Translations under genes and position numbers: made by a program
Source: Legionella gratiana
GTDB taxonomy: Bacteria; Pseudomonadota; Gammaproteobacteria; Legionellales; Legionellaceae
Length of the DNA stretch: 64,000 nucleotides
NCBI RefSeq assembly: GCF_001467695.1
Contig: NZ_LNYE01000029.1
Location: 448,759 to 512,758 of the forward strand
Direction: 5' to 3'
The notes under the pieces: model-generated
Database searches by the model: none
Seen by the model: the letters and a program-made list of their open reading frames with translations, nothing else
Told to the model about the DNA's origin: nothing
Part shown: in pieces, positions 1 through 10,506 of the stretch
How the letters are laid out: each line of letters opens with the position of its first letter
Position numbering within the stretch: position 1 is the stretch's first letter

Positions 1-2
1 TG

Positions 3-656
3 ATTCTTATTCCTATTATTCTTATTGCATTGACACTTAAATTAACTGTAGGTGCTGTTCACTTTGTTGTGACATCCATGGCGACATCTGGTCTTGCAGG
101 AGCAGGGATGGGAGCTGGATTAAGGATGAGTGCTGTAGGAGTAGGTGCTGGTGCTGGTGCAGGAGTGGGTAGTACGCTTACTTTTAGTACTGCTTTGGGT
201 ATAGGAGCTTTTCTTGTTTATGGTGCCATTGGGATGCTCTATTTGTATTCTAGCACTAAAGAATGTTACGGCAGTAATAGAAATGTGTTTCATATGATTA
301 AATCACAAGTTGTCAATGAGGATGGTTTGAGTTTTACAGGTGCTGTGAAATCTATAGGCGCAATTCTATGGTCGCCCTTTTTGCTGATTGGGGGATTAGC
401 GGGTATGGGAGCTAAAGCTGCCGTTCAGGCTTATAGATCTCGATTTTCTCATTCAAAGGAAGATGAAGATATAGAATTTGAGGAGATAAAAACATCTCAT
501 ACTCAAATGAACGATCTTGGTCTAAAGAACACCCTGAATACAGGTTTAGGCCAAAATCCAGTGCAAAAAGTTTCATTATTTTATGATCCATCTACAGAAG
601 AGCTGCCTGATGGATTTGATCATCTACCAACTAATAGGTCACTTAGGTGTAACTAA
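3..656 (+). CDS. Partial Gly/Ala-rich membrane protein, unrecognised
   Basis: The reading frame is open back to the window edge, so the 5' end is missing; a TTG at 30 is only the first start-like codon inside the window. The visible part begins with a run of Ile/Leu (a membrane segment), followed by a Gly/Ala-rich stretch to about residue 60 that could form one or two more membrane helices. A third hydrophobic segment lies near residues 105-130. The C-terminal 80 residues are hydrophilic with an acidic patch (EDEDIEFEEI). I do not recognise the family. Gly/Ala-rich multi-helix proteins with an acidic tail occur among Legionella effectors, but that is only an analogy. Confidence 0.6.
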   Translation: MLIPIILIALTLKLTVGAVHFVVTSMATSGLAGAGMGAGLRMSAVGVGAGAGAGVGSTLTFSTALGIGAFLVYGAIGMLYLYSSTKECYGSNRNVFHMIKSQVVNEDGLSFTGAVKSIGAILWSPFLLIGGLAGMGAKAAVQAYRSRFSHSKEDEDIEFEEIKTSHTQMNDLGLKNTLNTGLGQNPVQKVSLFYDPSTEELPDGFDHLPTNRSLRCN

Positions 657-746
657 ACGCACGTTAAATAAGAAATTATGAGCATTTTGAAGTGCTGAAT
701 CCTTCCTTTAGTGTATAATGACGATAATTTGTTTTCAGGTTGCCCT

Positions 747-1763
747 ATGAATAAAGAGGACTTTTATTTTGATTTACCTACAGAGCTTATTGCTCAATAT
801 CCTCTAGTAAATCGCAGTGATTCCCGACTTTTGGTTTATGACCGGAATATAGGTGAATATGGTCATTATCAATTTCGAGAAATTGCTGATTTTTTAAAAC
901 CTGGCGATTTGCTCGTCATGAATGACTCTAAAGTAATTCCGGCCCGATTATATGGTCATAAACCTACCGGGGGAAAGGTTGAGCTGTTGGTAGAGCGCAT
1001 TACAGGTGAATTGACTTTTCTCGCTCATATTAAAGCAAGTAAGGCATTGAGAGCGGGTTCCATTATTCATTTGGCACAAAACAAAGAAATTGAAATCCTT
1101 GACAGGCAAGATGATTTATTTGTTTGTAAGGCAGATACGGAAGTATTGGAATTACTCAATGGCGTAGGGCATATTCCTCTACCGCCATATATTGCTCGAA
1201 ATGATGAAACTTTAGATAAAGATCGTTATCAAACAATTTACGCTAAATATGATGGATCAGTTGCAGCACCTACCGCCGGATTACATTTTGATGAGGCTGT
1301 ATTATCCAGCATACGTTCAAGGGGTATTTCGGTAGCTTATGTAACCTTACATGTTGGAGCGGGAACGTTTAGGCCTGTTCGCTGTGATAATATTAAAGAT
1401 CATAAAATGCATTCTGAGCATTTTACCCTTAGTGCAGAATTATGTGCTGCTGTCCAAGCGACAAAAGCCGCGGGAAATAGAGTGATTGCCATAGGTACTA
1501 CTGCTTTGCGTAGCCTTGAAAGTGCTGCACAACAGAATGGAGTTTTAACTCCTTGCAGCAGAGATACAGATATCTTTATTTATCCAGGATATGAATTTAA
1601 AATTTGTGATGGTTTGATGACTAATTTTCATTTACCTGAATCTACTTTACTCATGTTGGTGTCAGCTTTTATTGGCCATAAACAAGCAATGAAGCTTTAT
1701 GAAGAGGCGATTGAGAAAGGATATCGATTTTTTAGTTATGGCGACACCAGTTTGTTGCTGTAA
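747..1763 (+). CDS. queA: S-adenosylmethionine:tRNA ribosyltransferase-isomerase (queuosine synthesis)
   Basis: QueA transfers and isomerises the ribosyl part of SAM onto preQ1 in tRNA to give epoxyqueuosine. The 338-aa product opens MNKEDFYFDLPTELIAQYPL, the family's usual start. It carries LLVMNDSKVIPARLYG, AAPTAGLHF, LHVGAGTFRPV and a C-terminal FHLPESTLLMLVSAF, all QueA hallmarks. I chose the ATG at 747 because residues added by the upstream GTG at 711 match no QueA. TATAAT at 714-719 is a good -10 box, but the nearest TTGAAG (687) is 21 bp away, so the promoter is uncertain. The next gene is a TGT-like protein, which echoes the usual queA-tgt order. Confidence 0.96.
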   Translation: MNKEDFYFDLPTELIAQYPLVNRSDSRLLVYDRNIGEYGHYQFREIADFLKPGDLLVMNDSKVIPARLYGHKPTGGKVELLVERITGELTFLAHIKASKALRAGSIIHLAQNKEIEILDRQDDLFVCKADTEVLELLNGVGHIPLPPYIARNDETLDKDRYQTIYAKYDGSVAAPTAGLHFDEAVLSSIRSRGISVAYVTLHVGAGTFRPVRCDNIKDHKMHSEHFTLSAELCAAVQATKAAGNRVIAIGTTALRSLESAAQQNGVLTPCSRDTDIFIYPGYEFKICDGLMTNFHLPESTLLMLVSAFIGHKQAMKLYEEAIEKGYRFFSYGDTSLLL

Positions 1764-1777
1764 TTAGGAGAATAGAC

Positions 1778-2602
1778 ATGTTTGCGGTCACTCAAAATTT
1801 TATCCCTATTTTAACTTCAGAGGCAGGTTTATGCCTTACTGCGAAAAATTGGCAGGAAGTCAAGATAAGTGCAGCCTCTTATTCTTTGGAACATTTACTG
1901 TATAAACCAGGTAAGGATATTTTAAAGAAAATAACAGACATTGGGCATTATTTAGCTTGTCCTGGTTTTATTATATTCAATGCGTTATCGCTTGTAGCCA
2001 ATAGGGAGGGTTTTTTTGTGCTTAAATCGCCTTATGATGGTTCCAAAATAAAATTTACATTTTTTGATTTACTTGAGTTAATCCAACATTTAAATCCTAA
2101 AGCAGTTATTTTACCTAAAAATATCATTAATGATTTCCCTGCGTTTTGGGACCATTGGAATCATTCCATTTTTCCTTTTTTGCATGCGGATGATGTAGAA
2201 AAACAAAGTATAAGCCAATTACATGGAGTTTATTTCAATGCTGAGGCCAGTAAGTTGAATTGGGAGCAGTTCGATCAATGGTCTAACGTACCGCGTTATG
2301 TCATAGGAAATTTTGAACCCGAATTAATTCAACATTTTCGTGATAAAGGAATTGAGTTTATTGAGACAGATGAGCCTGCAAAAGCTGCGCTACAAGGAAA
2401 AGTATATAACCGATCTGGAACTATAGATTTAACGGATTTGAACACACAAATGCAGTTTGAGGCAATTGATGCTGAATGCATTTGCCCTACCTGTAGTCAA
2501 CAGTTTACCAGAGCTTATTTGCATCATTTATTGCAACATACACCATTATTATGCCAACGATTTTTAATTCAGCATAATGTATTTTATGTGCAGAATACTT
2601 AG
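1778..2602 (+). CDS. Divergent TGT-family protein with degenerate active site
   Basis: The 274-aa product resembles bacterial tRNA-guanine transglycosylase in its C-terminus: DAECICPTC followed by RAYLHHLLQ and IQHNVFY. This gives the zinc ligands C234, C236, C239 and H266. The catalytic part is degenerate. Where TGT has the DSGGFQ motif with its general acid/base Asp, this protein reads FNALSL (about residue 68). Where TGT has the nucleophile Asp before xxxPTRNAR, it reads IETDEPAKAAL (about 196). It is about 100 residues shorter than Tgt (about 375 aa). It starts 14 bp after queA with AGGAG upstream, so it is probably co-transcribed. I infer a non-catalytic TGT homologue, perhaps a tRNA-binding or partner subunit; a true tgt is not in the window. 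Confidence 0.72.
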   Translation: MFAVTQNFIPILTSEAGLCLTAKNWQEVKISAASYSLEHLLYKPGKDILKKITDIGHYLACPGFIIFNALSLVANREGFFVLKSPYDGSKIKFTFFDLLELIQHLNPKAVILPKNIINDFPAFWDHWNHSIFPFLHADDVEKQSISQLHGVYFNAEASKLNWEQFDQWSNVPRYVIGNFEPELIQHFRDKGIEFIETDEPAKAALQGKVYNRSGTIDLTDLNTQMQFEAIDAECICPTCSQQFTRAYLHHLLQHTPLLCQRFLIQHNVFYVQNT

Positions 2603-2690
2603 GGACCTCAAAATTAATTTTGAGATACCTAATGAGACTTTCCGATTATTCTGAAGCATCCAAACTTACAGTAGGTATCGAAAAAACGCA

Positions 2691-2717
2691 TTGACAATCA
2701 AAAAACAATTCTATACA
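2691..2717 (+). promoter_or_regulatory. Sigma70-like promoter for the 2756 gene
   Basis: TTGACA at 2691-2696 is a perfect -35 box, followed after 15 bp by TATACA at 2712-2717. The ATG chosen for the downstream gene lies about 40 bp further on. The spacer is 2 bp shorter than the 17 bp ideal. Confidence 0.5.
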
Positions 2718-2755
2718 TTGCGCCACTTTAATAAAATAGAGCAGGGATGTGGATT

Positions 2756-5700
2756 ATGCGCGATAATTTCTTTCGTAGTTTTACTGTAACTGGGGCTGCA
2801 ATCACCGGCATACCGAGTGCTTCGGTGTCAGGGATAGGTAGTGGCGTGTCTCAATCTGTAGTGGCTGCAAAAAACGCTTCTGCGGTGTTATCAGAAAAAA
2901 GTGGCCAGCGTGATTCCATCCTTCGAGCATTGCATGTTTTATTTGAAAATCCCGCAGATTTGGATCACAGTGCTTTAGAAACTTATTTGGACGAACTAAG
3001 AGAAGGGCTGATTGCGACCAATGACTCCATAGCATTTATTGTCAGAAACGCATTATTGGGTTTGCTAAGTGGCGTAGGTCATGTGGTACAAATTCCTAGC
3101 GATGTTGCATCGGTAGTGAAAGAAACCGGACATGGCTTATCACAGGTAAAAATTCCTACTGATAAAATGCAAGATGCAAGCAAACAAGCATTCAAGTTCG
3201 ATGCTAAAGGTAAGGGCTCTTCAGTAAGTGTTAACAGTGTATCTCAGGTTATTGGTGACCAAGGCGGTAATATTATAGATGAGGTCGCTAAGGCGATTAA
3301 TATAGATGGTAATTCCCATGCAGAAACTCATGCGCGTGTCGCAGCTTCTACAGGTGCGGGTGCTAGTGTAGCAACCACAGCGATCCTTCCCACAGCTACA
3401 GCATTGTTAATCGATATGATTGGCCAAATTTTTAGAGAAGGGAGCGCCATTGGTCATTTTTATGGCAATGAATCGGCAAGTGAAGATGACGAAAAAAATG
3501 TATACCACGCGAGCAGCGGAGTATCTAAGGCAACACAAAACGCTGATAGTCGTGCATCGAAGCAGCAGTTACGTGATCTTGAGGCCGCTCTATCCCATAC
3601 TGCACCTGCAGCAGATTTAATGTCTGATCAAAACGTTACTAGTCCATTGACCACGGCACTGCTTCGTTTAATTGTTTTATCTTTCTTTGTTGAATCTTCA
3701 CGTGGCATCAATAAAACAGCCATTGTAACAACAGAAGGGCGCCTCCAAAAAGCACTTACTGAAGCAACAGCTCAAGGTCCTTCTGGTGGAGTAGACCGTA
3801 TCAACAGCATACACTCTAATCTGAGTTTTCTTTCAAATATTATGCGTCTTTGCGCCGAAAATTTGGGTGGATCCCCAGCAATCATGACAGCAGAGCGTAG
3901 TAGTGAGGTAATCTCAAGTCGCTCCATGAGTGTGTTGCTAAGTCATGTGAGTGAGTTAGCTGAAGCATTACGTCAACTTGTTAGTCCGCAACAAGCAGAG
4001 GGTCATTCTTTAAAGATAGTCAATAGCTCGGTTGATTTTGCCAATCCAGATATATTGGATCGATCGGAAGCGACTATCAAAGCTGTGCTTGATCGAATGG
4101 AACAAGAGAATCAACAACATGTTATTCCTGGCCTTAATCAAGATATGGCCAGCCAACTAAGTTCTGTTGCGCACAGTGCTGTTTCTTCGCTGGTGGCGAC
4201 GCATAGCCTATTTAGCAATCCAGTGACGCTGGCTACTAAAGCTTCCAAAGAAGCAGTGGCTAAAATAAACGATGAACAAAAAAATGAAGCTTTAATGGAC
4301 ACGCTTCCTGGCATGACGCAAATGCTTAATGTTATCCAAGCATCTACACGAAATTTTATCGCCGAAATTGAAAAAGAGGTGAAGTCGGGGAAATCTGAGA
4401 AGCAGGGTTCTTTATTATCAACGCATCAATCAGTGGCCAGCAATACTGCCACTGTATATTGGGCAGCAAGTACTGTAGCTTTATTATGTGATGAAATGCT
4501 AAGTATTTGTCGTTCACTAACTTTAATTGATCAAAATCGTTTGCAAGCTATATCACAAAAAGCCAGTCAGGTGCCCAGCAAAGAAGAATCAGCTCAATCT
4601 ACAGACCAGATTGGTTGGGATAGCCATTTGGGACAAGACTATAGCGCTACTCATGCAATAACTGCACTACGCTTAACTTTATCGCATACAGGCATTGCTT
4701 TGATGAGAATCGCATTGGATTTACATCATGCATTGAAAGATAACATGGATACGGTACAACGAGATCTTGCAATGCATACCTTACAGCAAAGCCTACTGAC
4801 TTCCAGTGCTTATGCGTCACTCTACCTTGCAGAAGGCTTATTATTATCCACCGGTGCTGTTTCCGCATCTCCTGCAAGCTTAAATGGTTCAGTGAACTGG
4901 TCTCATAAAAAAGTTCATACTACTGATGCTCATTTACATCCTGCACAAACACACGAGAGTGAAAAGTGTAGCAAAGGAAGTAGTGACTCGTCTCAGTCCG
5001 TAGGGTTTAGTACCGACCTTGTGGCAGGAACAGTCACCAATATACTCAAAGTTTTGGCCCAAGGAAGTTTAGTTGGTCTTGATACTCTCTTAAGGCTTAT
5101 TAAGATATTGGAAATTATCAGTTTGCATCGAGACTCGCATATTGCACTGCGATTGGAAACAAACGATTCCTCCAATCCTAATGGGTTGTTAATCAATACA
5201 TTAAGTCAGCCTAGCGTCGGTTCTAGTGCAGGAACTAGTGCTATATTAATGAACATTCTTGAAGCGTTTAAAACTTTTGATCAAAGTAGCGATACCCAAT
5301 CTACTTTACATACGCAAAACAGACTGCAAGATGTGATTGATCAACAGATTGCTGGCCTTGCAGTACTGAAAGATGATGAAGAACAGTCGGATCATAAAAA
5401 AGGGTTGAAAGAATTTTATAAAATCATTATTCGTTTATTGGCACCTCATGTTCAGGCGTCAGATCTTGATAGTTTGATTAAGCGACTCGATTTTGGTGGT
5501 ATTTCTTTATCAAGTTACCACTCAAAATTTGGTGCTTACAGCGAACAGCCTGCATCTGATTTAAGGTTCGTGGCTCAATTCGCAAATGCGGATGATGCTC
5601 AAGGCATACTGCGTAAATTTATCGATAAGTCTAAAGATGATCTCTCTTTAATGAAAGCGTTACATGATGCGTTACCGCAAGATCAAAGAAGTCGAAAAGC

Positions 5701-5887
5701 TCAAATATTGTATGAACATGTTTTCGAAGAGCTATTTCAACATTATAAACAAATCAAAATGAGTGATGTCGCACGGCATAGTTCTACTAAAAGAAAACTT
5801 CCTACACGGCAAGAGTTCCAAAGTGATGTAGGTCTGGTGCAGTCCCAGCTAGAAGAGGTTCATCAACCAAGCACTCCGAGGATGTAA
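2756..5887 (+). CDS. Very large unrecognised protein (about 1,043 aa), candidate effector
   Basis: No known domain is recognised. The N-terminus is Gly/Ser/Ala-rich, and most of the chain is predicted-helix-like, Ser/Ala/Leu-rich sequence with many QQ and charged patches. There is no signal peptide. The C-terminal 40 residues are hydrophilic (RHSSTKRKL, then QSQLEEVHQP), loosely like the Glu/Ser-rich tail of Dot/Icm substrates. The ATG at 2756 is preferred to the one at 2747 because AGCAGGG at 2740-2746 is 9 bp from 2756 but abuts 2747. The gene is followed after 12 bp by a 1,531-aa gene, so the two probably form one operon ended by the hairpin at 10507. Secreted effector status is an inference from size, genus and layout only. 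Confidence 0.8.
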   Translation: MRDNFFRSFTVTGAAITGIPSASVSGIGSGVSQSVVAAKNASAVLSEKSGQRDSILRALHVLFENPADLDHSALETYLDELREGLIATNDSIAFIVRNALLGLLSGVGHVVQIPSDVASVVKETGHGLSQVKIPTDKMQDASKQAFKFDAKGKGSSVSVNSVSQVIGDQGGNIIDEVAKAINIDGNSHAETHARVAASTGAGASVATTAILPTATALLIDMIGQIFREGSAIGHFYGNESASEDDEKNVYHASSGVSKATQNADSRASKQQLRDLEAALSHTAPAADLMSDQNVTSPLTTALLRLIVLSFFVESSRGINKTAIVTTEGRLQKALTEATAQGPSGGVDRINSIHSNLSFLSNIMRLCAENLGGSPAIMTAERSSEVISSRSMSVLLSHVSELAEALRQLVSPQQAEGHSLKIVNSSVDFANPDILDRSEATIKAVLDRMEQENQQHVIPGLNQDMASQLSSVAHSAVSSLVATHSLFSNPVTLATKASKEAVAKINDEQKNEALMDTLPGMTQMLNVIQASTRNFIAEIEKEVKSGKSEKQGSLLSTHQSVASNTATVYWAASTVALLCDEMLSICRSLTLIDQNRLQAISQKASQVPSKEESAQSTDQIGWDSHLGQDYSATHAITALRLTLSHTGIALMRIALDLHHALKDNMDTVQRDLAMHTLQQSLLTSSAYASLYLAEGLLLSTGAVSASPASLNGSVNWSHKKVHTTDAHLHPAQTHESEKCSKGSSDSSQSVGFSTDLVAGTVTNILKVLAQGSLVGLDTLLRLIKILEIISLHRDSHIALRLETNDSSNPNGLLINTLSQPSVGSSAGTSAILMNILEAFKTFDQSSDTQSTLHTQNRLQDVIDQQIAGLAVLKDDEEQSDHKKGLKEFYKIIIRLLAPHVQASDLDSLIKRLDFGGISLSSYHSKFGAYSEQPASDLRFVAQFANADDAQGILRKFIDKSKDDLSLMKALHDALPQDQRSRKAQILYEHVFEELFQHYKQIKMSDVARHSSTKRKLPTRQEFQSDVGLVQSQLEEVHQPSTPRM

Positions 5888-5899
5888 ACGAGTGAAACT

Positions 5900-8800
5900 A
5901 TGTATGACTACCACACGTTTGATATCGGCAATGATCAAGATGATAACATTGCCTTACTAAGGAAACTCAGAACCAAACTGCCACGCGTGATGCGTGAGCA
6001 GTTAAACCTGAAGACCCAGGCGCGCGCTTACTTTTTATTAGCGATGTTGAGCGATGATGACTGTGTCCACCGACTTCGTGACCATTTGCGGGAACAATAC
6101 AAAGCACCCTCTAGTTCTACGACTCCTATAGAACAAGCTTTGTCATTAATCACCCAATTACAAGAAAGTCCATGTAATCACTTAGCTCCGTTCAAGTATC
6201 GTTTACCCAGTTTCTTAGGCGAATATCCTATTCACAGTAGGGAAATCAACAGTAAGATTAAACGATTTAACCAGCTTATTGAGGTATATCACGCTGATGA
6301 ATTTGCTGAAGAGTTAGATGCTTTTGCATTAGATCAAGCCTATCAGGATGTGTTGCTTGCCCTAAAAGAGCATTATATGGGCTGCAATATTAATAGCTTA
6401 TGGCAATTGCTACAAGCCATGAGCGCCTGGTCAACAACTCCTATAGAAACATTTTTATCAAACTATCCTTATTTGTTATCGTCTGTGGATCACAACGCCA
6501 ACGCAACTCAGGCGCAATCACTGCCGCTTTCAAAAAAAACGGTTGATCCGATTGGTCAACCTATTTCCGCAAATAAGAAAACAGTGGAGCAACCTTTTTC
6601 TTCAACTTTTGATTATCAAATTAATGAAGCTGGACGTATCGCGGATAAAAGCGTTTATTTGTCAATTCATGGCTTTGCTTTAAAACCAGGTGGTCATGCA
6701 GATGCATTGGCCAAGAAAATCCCGGATTTTTTGCCTTGGGTACAATGGCAATCCAACATTCGACGTCAATTATCTCAGCTTATCAATCTGCCACTTAACG
6801 ATGAGTTTTTTGACTGGTTACAAACTGTATTACAACGTTTAGGGGTCGAGTTTATCACCCTAAAAGCATCTTCTTATGAGTGCTATGTTAGTCCATTTCT
6901 CAATCACAAGATAATATTAAATTCATTAAATGAAGAAATGGTTCTTCGTATTTTACAAGAACAGTGTGAGCAAGCAGATATAACCATTGAGGCAGCACAC
7001 TTAACCATAATCAGTCGTTATTTAATTAGATTTTTACAAAGATTTCAATTTAATCGGGGAGAGGCTTTAGGGATTGGTGCGAACTGGGGTGGGGTTGTTA
7101 GTGATGCTAACGAAGCTGGAGTAGATGCATTTCGATTTAATGATCCTGAATGGGCTGCTCATTTCAGAAATTTAAGTATCCATAGACAAGGTCCCTCTGA
7201 GGCGCATATGAATGCAGCGATTGGCATTAAATATGAGCTGCAGGCACTTCTATCAAGCTTTGAGTACATGACTCAGCTGCAACCCTCTGAATACCCTAAT
7301 ACACTTTACAATGCTTTGGTAGATAATCTCATCACGGGTCTTTTCCCTGAGCCGCCTTATTTTGAAAATTCAGCTTATACCAAGTATCGTCGTCATTATG
7401 CAGTGCGATATACTGACGATGGAATGCAACAAATTGATTCTTTTTACCAACTCGATCCACAAGGTACCTATTTTAAAACGAATAAAGGGGACTACAAACA
7501 AACGCCCATGTTCCGACAAGCGGGTTCATTGGTGGTAGAATCATTTCCGAGAGATACGGGTTCTAGCGATTGCTCTCAATCGCTCTCCGTAGCAAATCCC
7601 TTGTGGCCACTGCAATTGCAGTATGCCCAATGTTCTTCTACAGGAATGCGCGGACACTTGGTTTACAATCCCTTAGGTCCCGATGAATTTATACCCGATG
7701 CTTTTTATGGCCAAATAATTCGTGAATCGGATGATATCGTTGTGCCATTTATCGGCGTGATTCCCAAAAATTTTGACAAACATTTTAAGCAAGTGGAGCT
7801 TTGTGCTTCATTTGTTATCCGAATGGTACAATCATCGCGTTTAATGACGTATTGCCCTGCATTTAGTGCTTATTATTCTGCGATTGCAACACGATTTTTA
7901 CCGCCTATCGATAGACCGACTCCACCATTGCCTAGCCAAACTAATATCGAAATAAATCGTAAATGGCAAAAACTGGATAAGGTCTTACACGATCCACAGC
8001 GAACAGCAGATGTCTGTCAGAAAGACTTCTTTTCCCTATTTAAAGAGCTTATTTACAGTCTGTATCCCTTAGCTCAGGAAGATGTTGATTTGCATTATTA
8101 TTTTGCCGAGTTAATAAGCTCACCTGATGCATTTGCTCCTCAAAATCGTGCTACTTGCGATCGTTTGATTCGTGAGCTCACCACACTTAAACCGTTACAC
8201 AGTGCAATTGATCTACAACGCTATGAACGTATTTTGAATTATCTTCGCGAATTAACTGACTTTTTCTATCCCACTCCTAGTGATGAGACTGCAAAAGCGA
8301 TAGCACAACAAGCTCGATTACATGTGAAGCCTTTATTGGCGTTGCCTGATGTAAAAGGATATTTTGCAGATCTAAATAAGAGTCCAGCAGCGAATATTTC
8401 CCCCAAAGTGTCACCTGGATTAATGTATGATGCTTTAAAATATCAAGCCCCATCTCCAGCGATAAATCGTGATTTTTACAGTCGACGTCATGCAACCAAT
8501 TTTCATTCTGGCTATCGCGATTTGGAGGGGAATCAAATTGTTAGACCATCAACTCGTGAAATCTGGTTAGATAAAGTAGTTAAAACTGGCGGCGCTTTAT
8601 TGCCTCTAATTCGTCGCGATAAAACCATCTTTAGTTTGCTTACCCAACCTTTCTCACAGGCTTACATTGCGGGTTATCAAAAGTACCGCACCCAAGAGCA
8701 CTATAGAGTATTAAAGGCAATTTGTTCTGGCATTGGTGGTTTTGTTTATGGCACTGGTTTGGGTGCAAGCCATGCATTAAGCTCAATACCAAGGACTCTC

Positions 8801-10495
8801 TACAATGGTTTTTTTGCATCAGTAATACGGCAACAAAAAGCGGATCATAGCTTAGCTATTTCTTCAGCACCGAGTAACGAACCTGGATTGCGTGTTCAAG
8901 CGATTATGGATATTCGTGATCATTTACTGCAGTGCATGGCCACAGCGAGTGGTGATAGCTTCTCAAAGGAACAGTTAGTTAATCGGTTACTGACTCATGT
9001 AAAAAAGATCCATCCGTCTTTATTGTCAGGGCGAGTCACAAAAGAAATGCGCTATCAACAAATTTTATTAGATGCGTTCCCATTAGGAGCATCTGGATGG
9101 CAACAATTATTTGAGCCGGTGATTGATGCTAGGAATAATAAAGTTTTGGAGCGCTTGATCAATAAACATGCTTTGCAAATTGATAATGTATTAATTTATG
9201 CGCTTTATGAGTGCTTGACCGCACCGAATTGTGAGCAAAATACTGATGAAATGATTAAAACAATAATTGACAAGCACAAATTGAAAGAGCCACAAGATAA
9301 AGCCTTAACTGCCTTTGTTTTTTATTACGCTAATAATCCTGAGGCCAAAAGACAAGATATTGCTCAGTACTGTTTTAATGGCACCGCGCTTGCAAAATTG
9401 AAAGAAAAAGAACAAGGCTTACGCAAGATACAAACATGGATGAATAATGCACTTGATAGTCAATGGGGATTAGAAACTTTATTCTCCAGTTTTATGGATC
9501 AATATAAAATTCTGTTGAATCAATTCACATTAGCTGACATTGTTTCAGAATTACCTGATAGTATGAGAGAGGTACTCCAGGAGCTCTTATCCCGACCAGG
9601 AAATGAGAAACAAATACTCAAAAAATATGAATTGGATGAACCGCAAAAAGAGTTTCTTTTGCAATGTGCTTTCTGTTATCAGTCAATCGCTTCCAAAGAA
9701 GTTAGGGATAGCATTATAGAACGAGCTCGTATTTGTGAATCTCAAGATTCGTCATTGAGTACCAAAGCACGTGAACATTTAAAATTAACTCAGTTCGTAG
9801 GACGCGAATGGCATCATCACCTTTTACCTATGGATAGTGTGCAGTCCATTATTAATGAGATTAAAAAACAGATTGCAATCACTGATCATCCTGTCATTAA
9901 TGAACTGTCTCACTTATACGAAGCAGTATTACAAGACTCTAAAAGTATTCAGGCATTTGATGCATTTTATGATGCTGCCATGAAGATACAAAAGGATTAT
10001 GAGGTAGAGAGTCCTCTGCACGAATGGGTGAATGTGACCATGAATGTATTGGTGAATTTACTTCTGGATGAAATTACATGGACTAATGAGAAGCAATTAA
10101 TAAATCCTTTAAGTAACTCGCAGGCTATAGTGACATGGTTAAATCATCTCATGAATTATAAGCATGGGGTACGCGCCTTACTTGTTCAGCAAATCGAGCA
10201 GGCACAATCCTATGATCAAGCTGCATGGCGTTGCCAACATATTTTACATGTGTTGGAAGAATCACAACCTGATAAAGAATATATTCACGGCACCGGAATG
10301 CAAAAATTACTGCGGGTGATTTGCCAAAACAGTAATACAATTACTACAACAGGTGAGCAGAAAGCCAAAGAGGTACCTATTAGCGTGCTTTGTAAATACT
10401 CCATCACGATGCAGCATGCTTTAAGTCGCGTTAGGGAGAAAATCCCTGATACTGATTTTGTAAGACCTACTGATGTTACATTGAAAGGCTTTTAG
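5900..10495 (+). CDS. Very large unrecognised protein (1,531 aa), partner of the upstream gene
   Basis: A single uninterrupted frame of 1,531 codons. I see no signal peptide and no domain I can name. Residues 1-200 are helical and charged. A hydrophobic stretch around 965-990 (GIGGFVYGTGLGAS) could be a membrane-inserting hairpin. The C-terminal 450 residues are rich in Lys, Glu and Leu and look like helical repeats. GAGTGA at 5890-5895 precedes the ATG. It lies 12 bp behind the preceding large gene and ends just before a strong terminator hairpin. The two genes probably act together; neither looks like a known secretion or surface protein, so host-directed effectors are one possibility and structural cytoplasmic proteins another. 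Confidence 0.8.
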   Translation: MYDYHTFDIGNDQDDNIALLRKLRTKLPRVMREQLNLKTQARAYFLLAMLSDDDCVHRLRDHLREQYKAPSSSTTPIEQALSLITQLQESPCNHLAPFKYRLPSFLGEYPIHSREINSKIKRFNQLIEVYHADEFAEELDAFALDQAYQDVLLALKEHYMGCNINSLWQLLQAMSAWSTTPIETFLSNYPYLLSSVDHNANATQAQSLPLSKKTVDPIGQPISANKKTVEQPFSSTFDYQINEAGRIADKSVYLSIHGFALKPGGHADALAKKIPDFLPWVQWQSNIRRQLSQLINLPLNDEFFDWLQTVLQRLGVEFITLKASSYECYVSPFLNHKIILNSLNEEMVLRILQEQCEQADITIEAAHLTIISRYLIRFLQRFQFNRGEALGIGANWGGVVSDANEAGVDAFRFNDPEWAAHFRNLSIHRQGPSEAHMNAAIGIKYELQALLSSFEYMTQLQPSEYPNTLYNALVDNLITGLFPEPPYFENSAYTKYRRHYAVRYTDDGMQQIDSFYQLDPQGTYFKTNKGDYKQTPMFRQAGSLVVESFPRDTGSSDCSQSLSVANPLWPLQLQYAQCSSTGMRGHLVYNPLGPDEFIPDAFYGQIIRESDDIVVPFIGVIPKNFDKHFKQVELCASFVIRMVQSSRLMTYCPAFSAYYSAIATRFLPPIDRPTPPLPSQTNIEINRKWQKLDKVLHDPQRTADVCQKDFFSLFKELIYSLYPLAQEDVDLHYYFAELISSPDAFAPQNRATCDRLIRELTTLKPLHSAIDLQRYERILNYLRELTDFFYPTPSDETAKAIAQQARLHVKPLLALPDVKGYFADLNKSPAANISPKVSPGLMYDALKYQAPSPAINRDFYSRRHATNFHSGYRDLEGNQIVRPSTREIWLDKVVKTGGALLPLIRRDKTIFSLLTQPFSQAYIAGYQKYRTQEHYRVLKAICSGIGGFVYGTGLGASHALSSIPRTLYNGFFASVIRQQKADHSLAISSAPSNEPGLRVQAIMDIRDHLLQCMATASGDSFSKEQLVNRLLTHVKKIHPSLLSGRVTKEMRYQQILLDAFPLGASGWQQLFEPVIDARNNKVLERLINKHALQIDNVLIYALYECLTAPNCEQNTDEMIKTIIDKHKLKEPQDKALTAFVFYYANNPEAKRQDIAQYCFNGTALAKLKEKEQGLRKIQTWMNNALDSQWGLETLFSSFMDQYKILLNQFTLADIVSELPDSMREVLQELLSRPGNEKQILKKYELDEPQKEFLLQCAFCYQSIASKEVRDSIIERARICESQDSSLSTKAREHLKLTQFVGREWHHHLLPMDSVQSIINEIKKQIAITDHPVINELSHLYEAVLQDSKSIQAFDAFYDAAMKIQKDYEVESPLHEWVNVTMNVLVNLLLDEITWTNEKQLINPLSNSQAIVTWLNHLMNYKHGVRALLVQQIEQAQSYDQAAWRCQHILHVLEESQPDKEYIHGTGMQKLLRVICQNSNTITTTGEQKAKEVPISVLCKYSITMQHALSRVREKIPDTDFVRPTDVTLKGF

Positions 10496-10506
10496 AAATT
10501 GAGTTT

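Noticed and set aside
711-746. GTG at 711 as queA start
   Set aside because: The -10 box lies inside this stretch and the added residues are not conserved in QueA.
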